Below, piece by piece: positions 25,502-34,004 of a DNA stretch of 64,000 nucleotides. Positions within the stretch are counted from its first letter, which is position 1, and each line of letters begins with the position of its first letter. Under the pieces are notes generated by a model that was given only the letters and a program-made list of their open reading frames with translations, searched no databases and was not told the DNA's origin. The position numbers and the translations under genes were made by a program. The stretch lies in NCBI GenBank assembly GCA_963708095.1, contig OY970182.1, forward strand, positions 3,844,001-3,908,000, read 5' to 3'. The stretch is from JAJZVS01 sp963708095 (GTDB taxonomy: Bacteria > Pseudomonadota > Alphaproteobacteria > Acetobacterales > Acetobacteraceae).

Positions 25502-25969
25502 ATGCAAACCGACCGAAAATCACCCGTGTTGGCCACTTGCCTTGATCCGGGACGCCATGCGGCCCGGCGCTCTCTCCTGACGGCAACAAGCGCCGTGCTG
25601 CTCGGCCTCGCCGGGCGGGCGGTCGCGGCACCAGCGGCCGCCCCGGCAGCCGTGCCGGCGATGCCGATGCCGATGCCGATGGCCGGATCCGATCATGCGT
25701 TCGCCGCGCAGATGGGTCAGGCGATGGACCGGATGGACCGAGGCATGGCGGCCGCACCCATGAACGGCGATCCCGACCACGATTTCTTGTCGATGATGAT
25801 CCCGCACCACCAGGGCGCCATCGACATGGCGCAACTCGTCCTGCTCCACGGGCGCAATCCGCATATCCGCAACCTTGCCGAAGGTATCATTGCGGAGCAG
25901 GAGAACGAGATCCAGATCATGCGTCATTGGCTGGCCACCCTGCCCCTCGGCGGCGTCACGACGAAGTAG
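25502..25969 (+). CDS. DUF305 family protein, exported
   Basis: 155 residues. A twin-Arg-like N terminus (ARRSLLTATSAVLLGLAG) and signal cleavage near VAAPA send it to the periplasm. A short Met-Pro repeat (MPMPMPM) leads into the DUF305 core: FLSMMIPHHQGAIDMAQLVL and AEGIIAEQENEIQIMRHWL. DUF305 proteins are helical, His/Met-rich and often linked to copper handling (CopM-like). The HH and Met clusters fit metal binding, but this is inferred. GGAAGGAG lies 6 bp before the ATG. Followed 35 bp later by the beta-propeller gene, probably as one operon. Confidence 0.88.
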   Translation: MQTDRKSPVLATCLDPGRHAARRSLLTATSAVLLGLAGRAVAAPAAAPAAVPAMPMPMPMAGSDHAFAAQMGQAMDRMDRGMAAAPMNGDPDHDFLSMMIPHHQGAIDMAQLVLLHGRNPHIRNLAEGIIAEQENEIQIMRHWLATLPLGGVTTK

Positions 25970-26004
25970 GTTGCTTCCCGCCACTTTTCACAAGGAGAAC
26001 CTCG

Positions 26005-27474
26005 ATGAAGCGTATGTACGTGCTGGCCGGTCTCGGCTTGTGCCTCGCCGCTCCCGCCTTGGCGGGCCAAGCCCCCCTCGGCGCGGGCGCACCGGATTTT
26101 CCGATCAGCGGGCACGACCGCGTGTATACGGCCGATCAGACGTCGAACACGGTATCGGTGTTCAACCCGGAGACCGAGAAGCTGCTCGGCGTGATCCGGC
26201 TCGGCGCCAACACGCCACAGAACCTCAGCCCGCTCTACACCGGCCAGCTCCTGGTGCACGGGATGGGCTTTTCGCCCGACCATCGCACGATCGCAGTGGT
26301 TTCTATCGGATCCAACTCCGTCGCCTTCATCGACACCGCCAGCAACAAGGTGAAGCGGGTCGTCTATGTCGGCCGGGCCCCGCACGAGGCGTTCTATACG
26401 CCGGACGGCAACGAAGTCTGGGTCACCGTGCGCGGCGAGGACTACGTGTCGGTGATCGATGCGCGGACCTATGCGAAGAAGACGCGCATCCACATGGCCG
26501 GCGGGCCCGGGATGACGATGTTCCGCCCCGACGGCAAATACGGCTTCGTCTGCTCGAGCTTCCATCCGGTCACGGCCGTCGTGGATGTCGCGACCCACAG
26601 GATCGTCGCCGAGGTGAAGCAGGCCTCTCCCTTCTGTCCCAACATCGCCGTCACGCCCGATGGCAGGCAGGTGTGGCTGACCCTGAAGGATATCGGCAAG
26701 ACCCAGGTGTTCAGCGCCCACAGGCCGTTCAACCAGATTGCCCTGCTGGACACGGGCCCGATCACCAACCACGTCAACATCGTGCGCAACAGAAACGGGC
26801 AGTTCGCCTATGTCTCGGTCGGGGGCGAGAACGTCGTCAAGGTATTCACCACGGCGGCGCGGCCGAAGCTGGTGGCCACCATCCCGACGCCCGACCTGCC
26901 GCATGGTCTCTGGCCTTCGGGCGACGGCAATCGCATCTACGTCGCGCTCGAAAACGGCACCGGCGTGGTGGCGATCGACACGCTCACCAACAAGGTCGTC
27001 GCCGTGATCCACGGGGGACAGTCGCCGCAGGCTCTGACCTATGTGCCTGGTGCCGTACCGAGTGGGCCCGGCACCGCGAACCTGCAGCCGCTGGGGAGCA
27101 GCGGCATCACCGGCCACGTCACGCTCGCGGCCGTCGGGTCCACCAGGGGGATCACCACGGTCGCGGTGAACAACCAGGGCCTGATCGATCTCGTCGAGGC
27201 GGCGGTGACCGGTTTGCACCCCAAGGCATCCTATCAGCTTGCGCTTGCGGGCAAGCCGGCGGCCCCCTGGGGCAGCATCACGCCGCTGACGGAATTCCAG
27301 ACCAACCCGGCGGGCGCGGCGATCGTTACCGCCTTCACGCCCTTGAAGACGATCGTCCGGCCCCACGGGCAGGTCGAGCCGGTCGATACCGCGCGCCGCT
27401 ATCTCGTGATCCGGCCGCTGGGTGCGTCGGGGGCAGGGGCACCGGTGCAGGCGCAGGTGGCACGATCGCGATAA
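26005..27474 (+). CDS. YncE-like beta-propeller protein, exported
   Basis: 489 residues from ATG 26005 (AAGGAG 7 bp upstream). Signal peptide to about ALAGQ (residue 22). Residues about 35-350 form a cytochrome-d1-like/YncE beta propeller with repeated blades such as VYTADQTSNTVSVFNPET, VAFIDTASNKVKRVVYVG, YVSVIDARTYAKKTRI and IYVALENGTGVVAIDTLTNKVV. A separate C-terminal beta-rich domain follows. No heme-binding CxxCH is present, so it is not nitrite reductase. Role unknown; pairing with a DUF305 protein suggests a periplasmic metal or redox context. A strong terminator follows. Confidence 0.87.
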   Translation: MKRMYVLAGLGLCLAAPALAGQAPLGAGAPDFPISGHDRVYTADQTSNTVSVFNPETEKLLGVIRLGANTPQNLSPLYTGQLLVHGMGFSPDHRTIAVVSIGSNSVAFIDTASNKVKRVVYVGRAPHEAFYTPDGNEVWVTVRGEDYVSVIDARTYAKKTRIHMAGGPGMTMFRPDGKYGFVCSSFHPVTAVVDVATHRIVAEVKQASPFCPNIAVTPDGRQVWLTLKDIGKTQVFSAHRPFNQIALLDTGPITNHVNIVRNRNGQFAYVSVGGENVVKVFTTAARPKLVATIPTPDLPHGLWPSGDGNRIYVALENGTGVVAIDTLTNKVVAVIHGGQSPQALTYVPGAVPSGPGTANLQPLGSSGITGHVTLAAVGSTRGITTVAVNNQGLIDLVEAAVTGLHPKASYQLALAGKPAAPWGSITPLTEFQTNPAGAAIVTAFTPLKTIVRPHGQVEPVDTARRYLVIRPLGASGAGAPVQAQVARSR

Positions 27475-27478
27475 CGGG

Positions 27479-27513
27479 ACCGCGCCGGGGCCGGTTTCGC
27501 GCCCCGGCGCGGT
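27479..27513 (+). terminator. Terminator after the propeller gene
   Basis: A perfect 13-bp stem ACCGCGCCGGGGC / GCCCCGGCGCGGT with a 9-nt loop, beginning 5 bp after the stop codon and ending 20 bp before the rnd start. Only a short T-containing tail. Confidence 0.7.
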
Positions 27514-27532
27514 TCGTGTACAACCCCCGTCC

Positions 27533-28717
27533 ATGTCCCGTCCCGCCCGCCCGAGCTTCCCCACCCCTGTCCTGATCGAGACCACCGAGGCGCTCGCCGC
27601 GCTGTGCGAGCGGCTGCGGGGGGAAACCTTCGTCACCGTCGACACCGAATTCATGCGCGAGCGCACCTACTGGCCGGAGCTCTGCGTCGTGCAGCTCGCC
27701 GGCGCCCACGATGTCGCGGTGGTCGATACGCTGGCCGAAGGGATCGACCTCGCCCCGTTGGGTGTCCTGCTCGCCGACCCTGCCGTGCTGAAAGTGTTTC
27801 ATGCCGCGCGGCAGGACATCGAGATTTTCGTCCTCCGCTACGGCGCCGTTCCGACCCCCATGTTCGACACCCAGGTGGCGGCGATGGTGGCCGGCTTCGG
27901 CGACCAGGCGGGCTACGACACCCTGGTGCAGACCCTGGCCGGCGGGCAGATCGACAAGGCGCACCGGTTCAGCGACTGGTCCGCGCGGCCCCTGTCGCCC
28001 GCCCAGCTCGCCTATGCCGCCGCCGACGTCACCTGGCTGCGGATCGTCTACGAGCAGCTGCGCGATCGCCTGGCGCGCGACCACCGGCTGGAATGGGTGG
28101 GCGAGGAGATGGCGGTGCTCGCCGACCCCGCCACCTACCGCGCCGACCCCGAGGACATGTGGCTCCGCCTGCGCCCGCGCAGCACCAACCGCCGCTACCT
28201 CGGCATGGTCCGCGCGCTGGCCGCCTGGCGGGAGCGGGAGGCACAGCGGATCAACATTCCCCGCCAGCGCCTGCTGAAGGACGAATGCCTGCTGGAGATC
28301 GCCGCCACCGCGCCGGAAACTGCCGAGACGCTGGCCCGCGCTCGCGGGATCTCCAAGGGCTTCGCCGAGGGCCGCACCGGGGTCGCCCTGCTGGAGGCGA
28401 TCGCGGCAGCGCGTGCCCTGCCGGAGGAGGCGCTGCCCGCCGCGCCGCGTGGGATTGAGAGCGCCGCGCGGCCGTCGCCGGCGCTGGTCGCGCTGTTGAA
28501 AGTGCTGCTCGCCGCCAAATGCGAGCAGCACCACGTCGCGCCGCGGCTGGTGGCGGTGTCGGAGGACCTCGATCGCCTGGCACTGGGCGAGGAAGCCGGC
28601 GTGCCGGCATTGCACGGCTGGCGGCGGGAGGTATTCGGCGCCGATGCGCTGGCGCTGCGCGACGGTCGCATGGCGCTCGGCGTGGCCGGGCGGCAGGTGC
28701 GGCTGATCCAGGTCTGA
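27533..28717 (+). CDS. rnd: Ribonuclease D
   Basis: 394 residues. A 3'-5' exoribonuclease of the DEDD family that trims tRNA 3' ends. Exo I VDTEFMRERTYWP near residue 36, Exo II FHAARQDIEIF near 88 and Exo III YAAADVTWL near 160 supply the four acidic residues and the Tyr of DEDDy. An HRDC-like helical domain lies at about 200-290 (RRYLGMVRALAAWREREAQRINIPRQ). Start ATG 27533 with no strong ribosome site. Confidence 0.95.
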   Translation: MSRPARPSFPTPVLIETTEALAALCERLRGETFVTVDTEFMRERTYWPELCVVQLAGAHDVAVVDTLAEGIDLAPLGVLLADPAVLKVFHAARQDIEIFVLRYGAVPTPMFDTQVAAMVAGFGDQAGYDTLVQTLAGGQIDKAHRFSDWSARPLSPAQLAYAAADVTWLRIVYEQLRDRLARDHRLEWVGEEMAVLADPATYRADPEDMWLRLRPRSTNRRYLGMVRALAAWREREAQRINIPRQRLLKDECLLEIAATAPETAETLARARGISKGFAEGRTGVALLEAIAAARALPEEALPAAPRGIESAARPSPALVALLKVLLAAKCEQHHVAPRLVAVSEDLDRLALGEEAGVPALHGWRREVFGADALALRDGRMALGVAGRQVRLIQV

Positions 28718-28823
28718 GCCGGAGGGGAGAAGACCTCGGCGCAGGTGATCGAAAATCCCGCTCAGGCTGATCGGGAAATGCCATTGGACTCGCCTCGAAC
28801 GATCGACTAACCCTGCAGAGGCT

Positions 28824-28853
28824 GGACGCGCGCCGGGGTGCCGGCGCGCGTCC
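28824..28853 (+). terminator. Strong hairpin before rubrerythrin
   Basis: Perfect 13-bp stem GGACGCGCGCCGG / CCGGCGCGCGTCC with a GGTG loop, ending 28 bp before the rubrerythrin ATG. It could end rnd transcription or protect the 5' end of the rubrerythrin mRNA. No T run follows. Confidence 0.5.
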
Positions 28854-28881
28854 TGGAGTCAGGACAGAAACGGAGAGGGTC

Positions 28882-29304
28882 ATGGCAGTGCTCAAGGGCA
28901 GCAAGACGGAAGAGAACCTGAAATACGCCTTCGCCGGCGAATCCCAGGCCAACCGCCGCTATCTCTACTTCGCTCAGAAGGCGGACGTGGAGGGCTACAA
29001 CGACGTGGCCGCGGTGTTCCGCTCCACTGCCGAGGGCGAGACCGGCCACGCGCACGGGCATCTGGAATTCATGGAAGCCGTCGGCGATCCGGCCACCGGC
29101 CTGCCGATCGGCAAGACCTCCGACAACCTGGCCGCGGCGGTTGCCGGCGAAACCCACGAATACACCGACATGTACCCCGGCATGGTGCGTGCCGCGCGTG
29201 AGGAAGGCTTCGACGAGATCGCCGACTGGTTCGAGACCTTGGCCAAGGCCGAGCGTTCGCACGCCGGTCGCTTCCAGCGCGCGCTCGACGAGCTGTCGAA
29301 GTAA
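28882..29304 (+). CDS. Rubrerythrin, diiron domain only
   Basis: 140 residues: a single four-helix ferritin-like domain with diiron ligands in ESQANRRY (residues about 19-26), EGETGHAHGHLEF, GETHEY and EIADWFETLAKAERSHAGRF. The usual C-terminal rubredoxin domain is absent. It reduces peroxides using electrons from a separate donor. GGAGAGGG lies just before the ATG. A terminator follows the stop, but the Fe-S protein and DUF3501 genes after it are the regular partners of this rubrerythrin type. Confidence 0.93.
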   Translation: MAVLKGSKTEENLKYAFAGESQANRRYLYFAQKADVEGYNDVAAVFRSTAEGETGHAHGHLEFMEAVGDPATGLPIGKTSDNLAAAVAGETHEYTDMYPGMVRAAREEGFDEIADWFETLAKAERSHAGRFQRALDELSK

Positions 29305-29324
29305 GCATCGCGACGCCGAACCTC

Positions 29325-29351
29325 GCCTCTCCCGCCTCGGGCGGGAGAGGC
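29325..29351 (+). terminator. Terminator-like hairpin after rubrerythrin
   Basis: Perfect 12-bp stem GCCTCTCCCGCC / GGCGGGAGAGGC with a 3-nt loop, 20 bp after the stop codon. No T run, so it may attenuate or protect the transcript. Confidence 0.6.
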
Positions 29352-29405
29352 CGTTGCGGCTTCGTCCCATCCGCCTTCCAGGCCCCCGCCCGACAGTGAG
29401 ACCGC

Positions 29406-30746
29406 ATGCGCGAAGGCAGTCTCGACGCGCCCACCCGCCATCCGATCGCCTGGCAGGATCCGGGGTTCATCGATCCCGCGCGGATCGACGCCGAACTGCG
29501 CCGAGTGTTCGACATCTGTCACACCTGCCGCCGCTGCTTCAATCTCTGCGATTCGTTCCCGAAGCTGTTCGACCTGATCGATGCCGCGCCGACCGGCGAG
29601 CTCGAGACCGTCGCGAGCGCCGATTTCAAGCCGGTCGTGGACGCCTGCACGCTCTGCGACATGTGCTTCATGACGAAGTGCCCGTACGTGCCGCCGCATG
29701 CGTTCGACCTCGATTTTCCGCACCTGATGCTGCGCTACCGGGCGATGGAGGCGGCGCAGGGCACGGTTCCGTTCGCCGACCGGCAACTGGCGGCGACCGA
29801 CCGCAACGGCAAGCTGGCGGGGCTGGCGGCGCCGGTGGCGAACTGGGCGACGGACCGCGGGAACACGCGCACCCGCGCGCTGCTCGGCAAGGCCGCCGAT
29901 CTCGATCCGCGCGCGGAACTGCCGAAATACCACGCCCGCAGCTTCGTCGCCGAAGCGAAGGCCGCGCCGCCGCCGGTGAACGCCGCGGCGCCGGCCTTCG
30001 GGCGCAAGGCGGTGCTGTACGCCACCTGCTTCGTGAACTACAACGATCCCGAACTGGGCCGCGCCGCGCGCGCGGTGCTGGCGAAGAACGGGGTGGAGAC
30101 CGAGGTGGTGCATCCGCACTGCTGCGGCATGCCGCTCCTGGAACAGGGCCGCATCGCCGATGTGGCGGCGGCGGCGCGCGAAGTCGCGGGCGCGCTCGGC
30201 CTCTGGATCGACAAGGGCTACGACGTGATCGCGCTGGTGCCGTCCTGCGCGCTGATGCTGAAATTCGAATGGCCGCTGATCCTGCCTGAGGAGCCGGCGG
30301 TGCAGCGGTTGGCGCGGGCAACGTTCGACATCAGCGAATACGTGGTGGGAATCGCGCGCAAGGAAGGGCTGGCGCCCGGGCTCGCGCCGATCCCGGGCGG
30401 CGTGACCGTGCATCTCGCCTGCCACGCGCGGGCGCAGAACATGGGTCAGAAGGGCGCCGATCTGTTGCGCCTGCTGCCGGAGACCGAGGTGGGCGTGATC
30501 GAGCGCTGCTCCGGCCACGGCGGGTCGTGGGGGTTCAAGGGCGCCCATTTCGACACCGCGCTGAAAGTGGGGCGCCCGGCGGCACGCCAGGCGCGCGACG
30601 GCGGCAAGGGCTTCGTGGCGTCGGAATGCCCGCTCGCCGGCGTGCATCTGGCGCAGGGGCTGGACCTGCTCGGCGGCGACGCGCCGCGCCCCAGATTGGC
30701 AGGGCATCCGATCCAGATCCTCGCACGGGCCTACGGGTTCGCCTGA
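29406..30746 (+). CDS. GlpC/HdrD-like iron-sulfur protein
   Basis: 446 residues. Two ferredoxin-type [4Fe-4S] motifs occur in the N-terminal third: CHTCRRCFNLCDSFP and CTLCDMCFMTKCP. Two CCG-type domains follow, the first with HPHCCGMP and the second with CHARAQNMG and CSGHGGSWG. This is the layout of the glycerol-3-phosphate dehydrogenase subunit C / heterodisulfide reductase D family, which relays electrons between donors and quinones or thiols. Between rubrerythrin and DUF3501 it likely delivers electrons to the rubrerythrin. That is inferred from the recurring gene order, not from a direct motif. Confidence 0.88.
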   Translation: MREGSLDAPTRHPIAWQDPGFIDPARIDAELRRVFDICHTCRRCFNLCDSFPKLFDLIDAAPTGELETVASADFKPVVDACTLCDMCFMTKCPYVPPHAFDLDFPHLMLRYRAMEAAQGTVPFADRQLAATDRNGKLAGLAAPVANWATDRGNTRTRALLGKAADLDPRAELPKYHARSFVAEAKAAPPPVNAAAPAFGRKAVLYATCFVNYNDPELGRAARAVLAKNGVETEVVHPHCCGMPLLEQGRIADVAAAAREVAGALGLWIDKGYDVIALVPSCALMLKFEWPLILPEEPAVQRLARATFDISEYVVGIARKEGLAPGLAPIPGGVTVHLACHARAQNMGQKGADLLRLLPETEVGVIERCSGHGGSWGFKGAHFDTALKVGRPAARQARDGGKGFVASECPLAGVHLAQGLDLLGGDAPRPRLAGHPIQILARAYGFA

Positions 30747-30840
30747 GAGGTTTGTGAAACAAATCCCAATCGACGACAACGGGCGTCCTTGCACAAGTTC
30801 GATTGCTTTTCACGCGCTGACCAAAGCAGGAGCCACAGCC

Positions 30841-31431
30841 ATGGCGAACCGGCACACGATCACCGAGGCCGATCTTCTCCCCGCCGCCGAATACGCCAAG
30901 GTGCGCGCCGAGCGGCGCCGCGCCATCGGCGCGCGCAAGCGCCGGCGCCGGGTGGAGGTCGGCCCGCACGTGATGTTCTATTTCGAATCCTACGACACGA
31001 TGTGGTTGCAGATCCAGGAGATGCTGCACATCGAGCAGGGCGGTGCGGCGCAGGTGCCCGACGAGCTGGCCGCCTACAACCCGCTGATCCCGCAAGGCGC
31101 CGAGCTGGTCGCCACCTTCATGATCGAGATCGACGATCCGGTTCGCCGCGCCACCGTGCTGGGCCGGCTGGGCGGCATCGAGGAGACCGCGTTCCTGCGC
31201 GTCGCCGGCGAGACGATCCGCGGCTTGCCCGAGGCGGACCAGGACCGTACCAGCGCGGCGGGCAAGGCGTCCTCGGTGCAGTTCGTGCACTTTCCCTTCA
31301 CCCCGGCGCAGATCGCCGCCTTCTCCCGGCCGGGGACGGAGGTGGTGCTCGGGCTGGATCACCCGAACTACGGCCACATGGCGGTGCTGCCGGAGGTGGT
31401 GCGGGCGGAACTGGCGAGCGACTTCGACTGA
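30841..31431 (+). CDS. DUF3501 family protein
   Basis: 196 residues, no signal or membrane segment. It begins ITEADLLPAAEYAKVRAERR and contains the conserved VGPHVMFYFESYDTMWLQIQEMLHIE block of DUF3501, then a short beta-rich half ending NYGHMAVLPEVV. Function unknown; the family co-occurs with rubrerythrin and the GlpC-like Fe-S protein as here. Start ATG 30841, 94 bp after the Fe-S gene. Confidence 0.88.
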   Translation: MANRHTITEADLLPAAEYAKVRAERRRAIGARKRRRRVEVGPHVMFYFESYDTMWLQIQEMLHIEQGGAAQVPDELAAYNPLIPQGAELVATFMIEIDDPVRRATVLGRLGGIEETAFLRVAGETIRGLPEADQDRTSAAGKASSVQFVHFPFTPAQIAAFSRPGTEVVLGLDHPNYGHMAVLPEVVRAELASDFD

Positions 31432-31521
31432 ACGCCCCTGCCGGGCGGGTGGCTTGCCGCCCGTCCTGCGTTGCGGCAGAACCCCGGCTTCATTCACGAC
31501 CCGAGGGAGGGATAACTGGCC

Positions 31522-32769
31522 ATGAAGCTCAAAGGACTGCTGCCGGCGCTGGGGCTGCTGCCCGCGTTGCTGAGCGGCACCGCACAGGCGGCGACCGCGC
31601 CCGACGCGATCAAGATCGGCACGCTTTATGCCAGCTCCGGCGCCTTCGCCAGCATCTCCATGCCGGTATTCGATTCGCTGAAGCTATGGGTCGACCTCGT
31701 CAACGCGCAGGGCGGCGTGTTCGTCAAGGCGTACAACAAGAAGATCCCGGTCAAGCTGATCGCCTACGACGACCAGAGCAGCACCGCCACGGCGGCGACC
31801 CTGTACAACCAGCTCATCAGCCAGGATCACGTGAACCTGCTGGTCGCGGACTCCGGTTCGGTGCTGACCTCGGTCGCGGTGCCGATCGCGAAGGAACATA
31901 AGGTGTTCCTGTTCGACGTCTCGGGCACCGGCGGCACGTTCTTCACCAAGGACAATCCCTATATCGCCCTGATGGCGGACCCCGTCTCCACCATCTGGCC
32001 GAAATACGTCGGCGACTACCTGAACCAGGTGGCGTCGAAGGAGGGGGTGAAGACGATCGCCATCCTCTATTCGACCAATGATTTCACCGGCACCCAGGCG
32101 AAGGCCCTGCGCGGCTTCATCCAGAAGGCCGGCAAGCTGAAGATCGTCTACGACCAGGGCGTTCCCACCTCCACGTCCAACTACACCGTGCTGATCAACA
32201 ACATCGCGGCCGCCAAGCCCGATGCGGTGGCCGAGCTCGGCTATCCCGGCAACGACATCGCCTTCCTGCGCAACCTGCAGGATTCGGGCGAGAAGTTCCG
32301 CTTCCTGTTCAGCATCTACGCCGGCGAGGAATTCGATCTGCTGCGCAAGAACGTCGGCGCCGACGGGCTGAAATGGGCGTTCACCTATGTGCCGCCGTCG
32401 AACTACGCCTACAAGGTGAACTACGGCATGGATCTCGCGCAGTACAAGGCGGCGTGGGACAAGAAATATCCGAAGGGCTCGGGCGTCGATTTCGGCGCCA
32501 ACGCGGTCTACGGCTACCACACCGGCCTTGTGATCCAGCGTGCGCTCGCCACCGCCAAGGGGCTCAGCCAGATGGACATCCACGACGCGGTGTTCGGCCT
32601 TTCGGGCAAGCTCAAGACTCTGGACGGGCCGTTCGTGCTGAACAGCGAGGGCGCGCAGATCGGCGCCATCACCCCGCTCGGCCAGGTGCAGCCGGACGGC
32701 AAGGACGTGACTCTCGTCTCCGTCTATCCGCCGCAATTCGCCAACGCCAAGGCCGTGCTTGGAAAGTGA
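31522..32769 (+). CDS. ABC transporter substrate-binding protein, branched-chain amino acid type
   Basis: 415 residues. Signal peptide to about AQAAT (residue 25), then a two-lobed periplasmic-binding fold of the LivJ/type I class: IKIGTLYASSGAFASISMPVFDSLKLWVDLVNAQGG, YDDQSSTATAATLYNQLI and a late ANAVYGYHTGLVIQRALA. It feeds the permeases and ATPases at 33064-36376. GGAGGGAT lies 9-14 bp before the ATG. The ligand could be an amino acid, amide or aromatic acid. A hairpin and a broken second copy of its own ends follow it. Confidence 0.92.
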   Translation: MKLKGLLPALGLLPALLSGTAQAATAPDAIKIGTLYASSGAFASISMPVFDSLKLWVDLVNAQGGVFVKAYNKKIPVKLIAYDDQSSTATAATLYNQLISQDHVNLLVADSGSVLTSVAVPIAKEHKVFLFDVSGTGGTFFTKDNPYIALMADPVSTIWPKYVGDYLNQVASKEGVKTIAILYSTNDFTGTQAKALRGFIQKAGKLKIVYDQGVPTSTSNYTVLINNIAAAKPDAVAELGYPGNDIAFLRNLQDSGEKFRFLFSIYAGEEFDLLRKNVGADGLKWAFTYVPPSNYAYKVNYGMDLAQYKAAWDKKYPKGSGVDFGANAVYGYHTGLVIQRALATAKGLSQMDIHDAVFGLSGKLKTLDGPFVLNSEGAQIGAITPLGQVQPDGKDVTLVSVYPPQFANAKAVLGK

Positions 32770-32793
32770 CTGCGGAGCGTCCCGTCGCGAGCC

Positions 32794-32820
32794 GGGCCGG
32801 GGAAGATATTTCCCCGGCCC
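32794..32820 (+). terminator. Hairpin after binding-protein gene
   Basis: Perfect 11-bp stem GGGCCGGGGAA / TTCCCCGGCCC with a 5-nt loop, 25 bp after the stop. It has no T run and lies inside the operon, so it more likely protects the binding-protein mRNA end or limits read-through than fully terminates. Confidence 0.55.
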
Positions 32821-32882
32821 GGGCCGCCGGGCGGGCCTGGGGCAGAACCCCGGCGCCGTTCATGGCACGGGGGAGATAAAAA

Positions 32883-33020
32883 ATGACGCCGCACCGGGAG
32901 GCGCAAAAGGGCGCGTTCACGCCGATCGGCCAGGCGCAGCCGAACGCCAGTGGCGGACTCGATCTCGTTGCGGTCTGTTCGCCGCAGGTCTTGGACCGCA
33001 AGGCCGTGGTCGGCACGTGA
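32883..33020 (+). pseudogene. Remnant of a second binding-protein gene (leader plus C-terminal tail)
   Basis: A 45-codon frame whose last 36 residues (GAFTPIGQAQPNASGG then LDLVAVCSPQVLDRKAVVGT) align with the last residues of the preceding binding protein (GAITPLGQVQPDGKD, TLVSVYPPQFANAKAVLGK), about half identical. The DNA before its ATG (GCAGAACCCCGGC, GTTCA, then GGGGGAGATAA) also matches the leader of the full gene (GCAGAACCCCGGC, ATTCA, GGGAGGGATAA). This is what remains when a tandem duplicate loses its middle. Whether it is translated is unknown. Confidence 0.75.
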
Positions 33021-33063
33021 GCGCGCGCAGGGCAGGGGGCACCGTGGCGGGTGACAGGCCACC

Positions 33064-33939
33064 ATGCTGACCGGCGCGATCGTCGCCGGCGTGGTGTTCG
33101 GCCTCTATTTCACCCTGGTGGGGCTCGGCCTCAACCTGGTGTTCGGGGTCATGCGCATCGTCAACCTGGCGCATGGCGATTTCCTGATGCTGGGGGGCTA
33201 CGCGGCGTGGTGGCTGCTGTCGGCGTTCGGCATCCACCCGCTGGTGGCCGCGGCCATCGTGCTGGTGGTGTTCGTGGCGATCGGCATGCCGCTTTATTAC
33301 CTGATCGTGCCGCGACTCCAGCGTGCGCGCGATTCCGAGATGCTGTCGCTGATCCTGTTCTTCGGCATGTCACAGATGATCGAGGCGGTGGCGACGATCG
33401 CGGTCGGCACCACGGAACGCTCGCTGCCCGGGCGGGTGCTGGGAATCGGGCCGATCATCGTGCTGGGGGCGCGGCTGCCGAAGCCGTGGGTGTTCAGCGC
33501 CGTGGTCAGCGCCGTCGCGGTCGCGGCGGTCTATGTGTATCTCTATCGCACCCGGCTGGGCACCTTGACGCGGGCGGTGATGGTCTCGCGCGACGAGGCG
33601 CTGGCGACGGGGATCGACGTGCACCGCGTCTCGGCGATCGCCTTTGGCATCAGCCTGGCGCTGGCCGGTATTGCCGGGGTGTTCGCGCCGTTCATGCTGG
33701 GCAGCATCACGCCGGATATCGGCGTCGGGCTGAACATCACCGCTTTCGCGGTGATCGTGGTGGGGACCCTGGGCAATCCGCTCGGCACCGTGGTGGGTGG
33801 GATCGTCTATGGCGTGTCGCTGATGCTGATGCAGACCTATTTCAGCTCCTGGGCCAATCTGCTGCCCAATTTGCTGCTGATCGCGGTGCTGCTGGTGCGG
33901 CCGGAGGGGCTGTTCGGCCGGCAGGTGCGTCGTGCGTGA
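33064..33939 (+). CDS. livH: Branched-chain amino acid ABC transporter permease LivH type
   Basis: 291 residues, about eight membrane segments. Family landmarks: GLGLNLVFGVMRIVNLAHGDFLMLGGY near residues 20-46, the EAA-like loop RAVMVSRDEALATGIDVHRVSAIAFGISLALAGIAG and IVVGTLGNPLGTVVGGIVYG. Forms the membrane channel with LivM. ATG 33064. Its stop falls inside a 24-bp tandem repeat leading to livM. Confidence 0.94.
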   Translation: MLTGAIVAGVVFGLYFTLVGLGLNLVFGVMRIVNLAHGDFLMLGGYAAWWLLSAFGIHPLVAAAIVLVVFVAIGMPLYYLIVPRLQRARDSEMLSLILFFGMSQMIEAVATIAVGTTERSLPGRVLGIGPIIVLGARLPKPWVFSAVVSAVAVAAVYVYLYRTRLGTLTRAVMVSRDEALATGIDVHRVSAIAFGISLALAGIAGVFAPFMLGSITPDIGVGLNITAFAVIVVGTLGNPLGTVVGGIVYGVSLMLMQTYFSSWANLLPNLLLIAVLLVRPEGLFGRQVRRA

Positions 33940-34003
33940 GCGCGCGGAGGGAGGCGTGCGTGAGCGCGCGGAGGGAGGCGTGCGTAAGCGCGCGGGAGGT
34001 GCC
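33931..34003 (+). repeat. 24-bp tandem repeat at the livH-livM junction
   Basis: Two perfect 24-bp units (33931-33954, 33955-33978) and a third degenerate 25-bp unit (33979-34003), then a partial fourth. Each unit has GGAGG-type ribosome-site sequence followed by GTGCGT(G/A)AGCG. The livH stop lies in the first unit and the livM start GTG in the partial fourth. Confidence 0.85.
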
Positions 34004-34004
34004 C

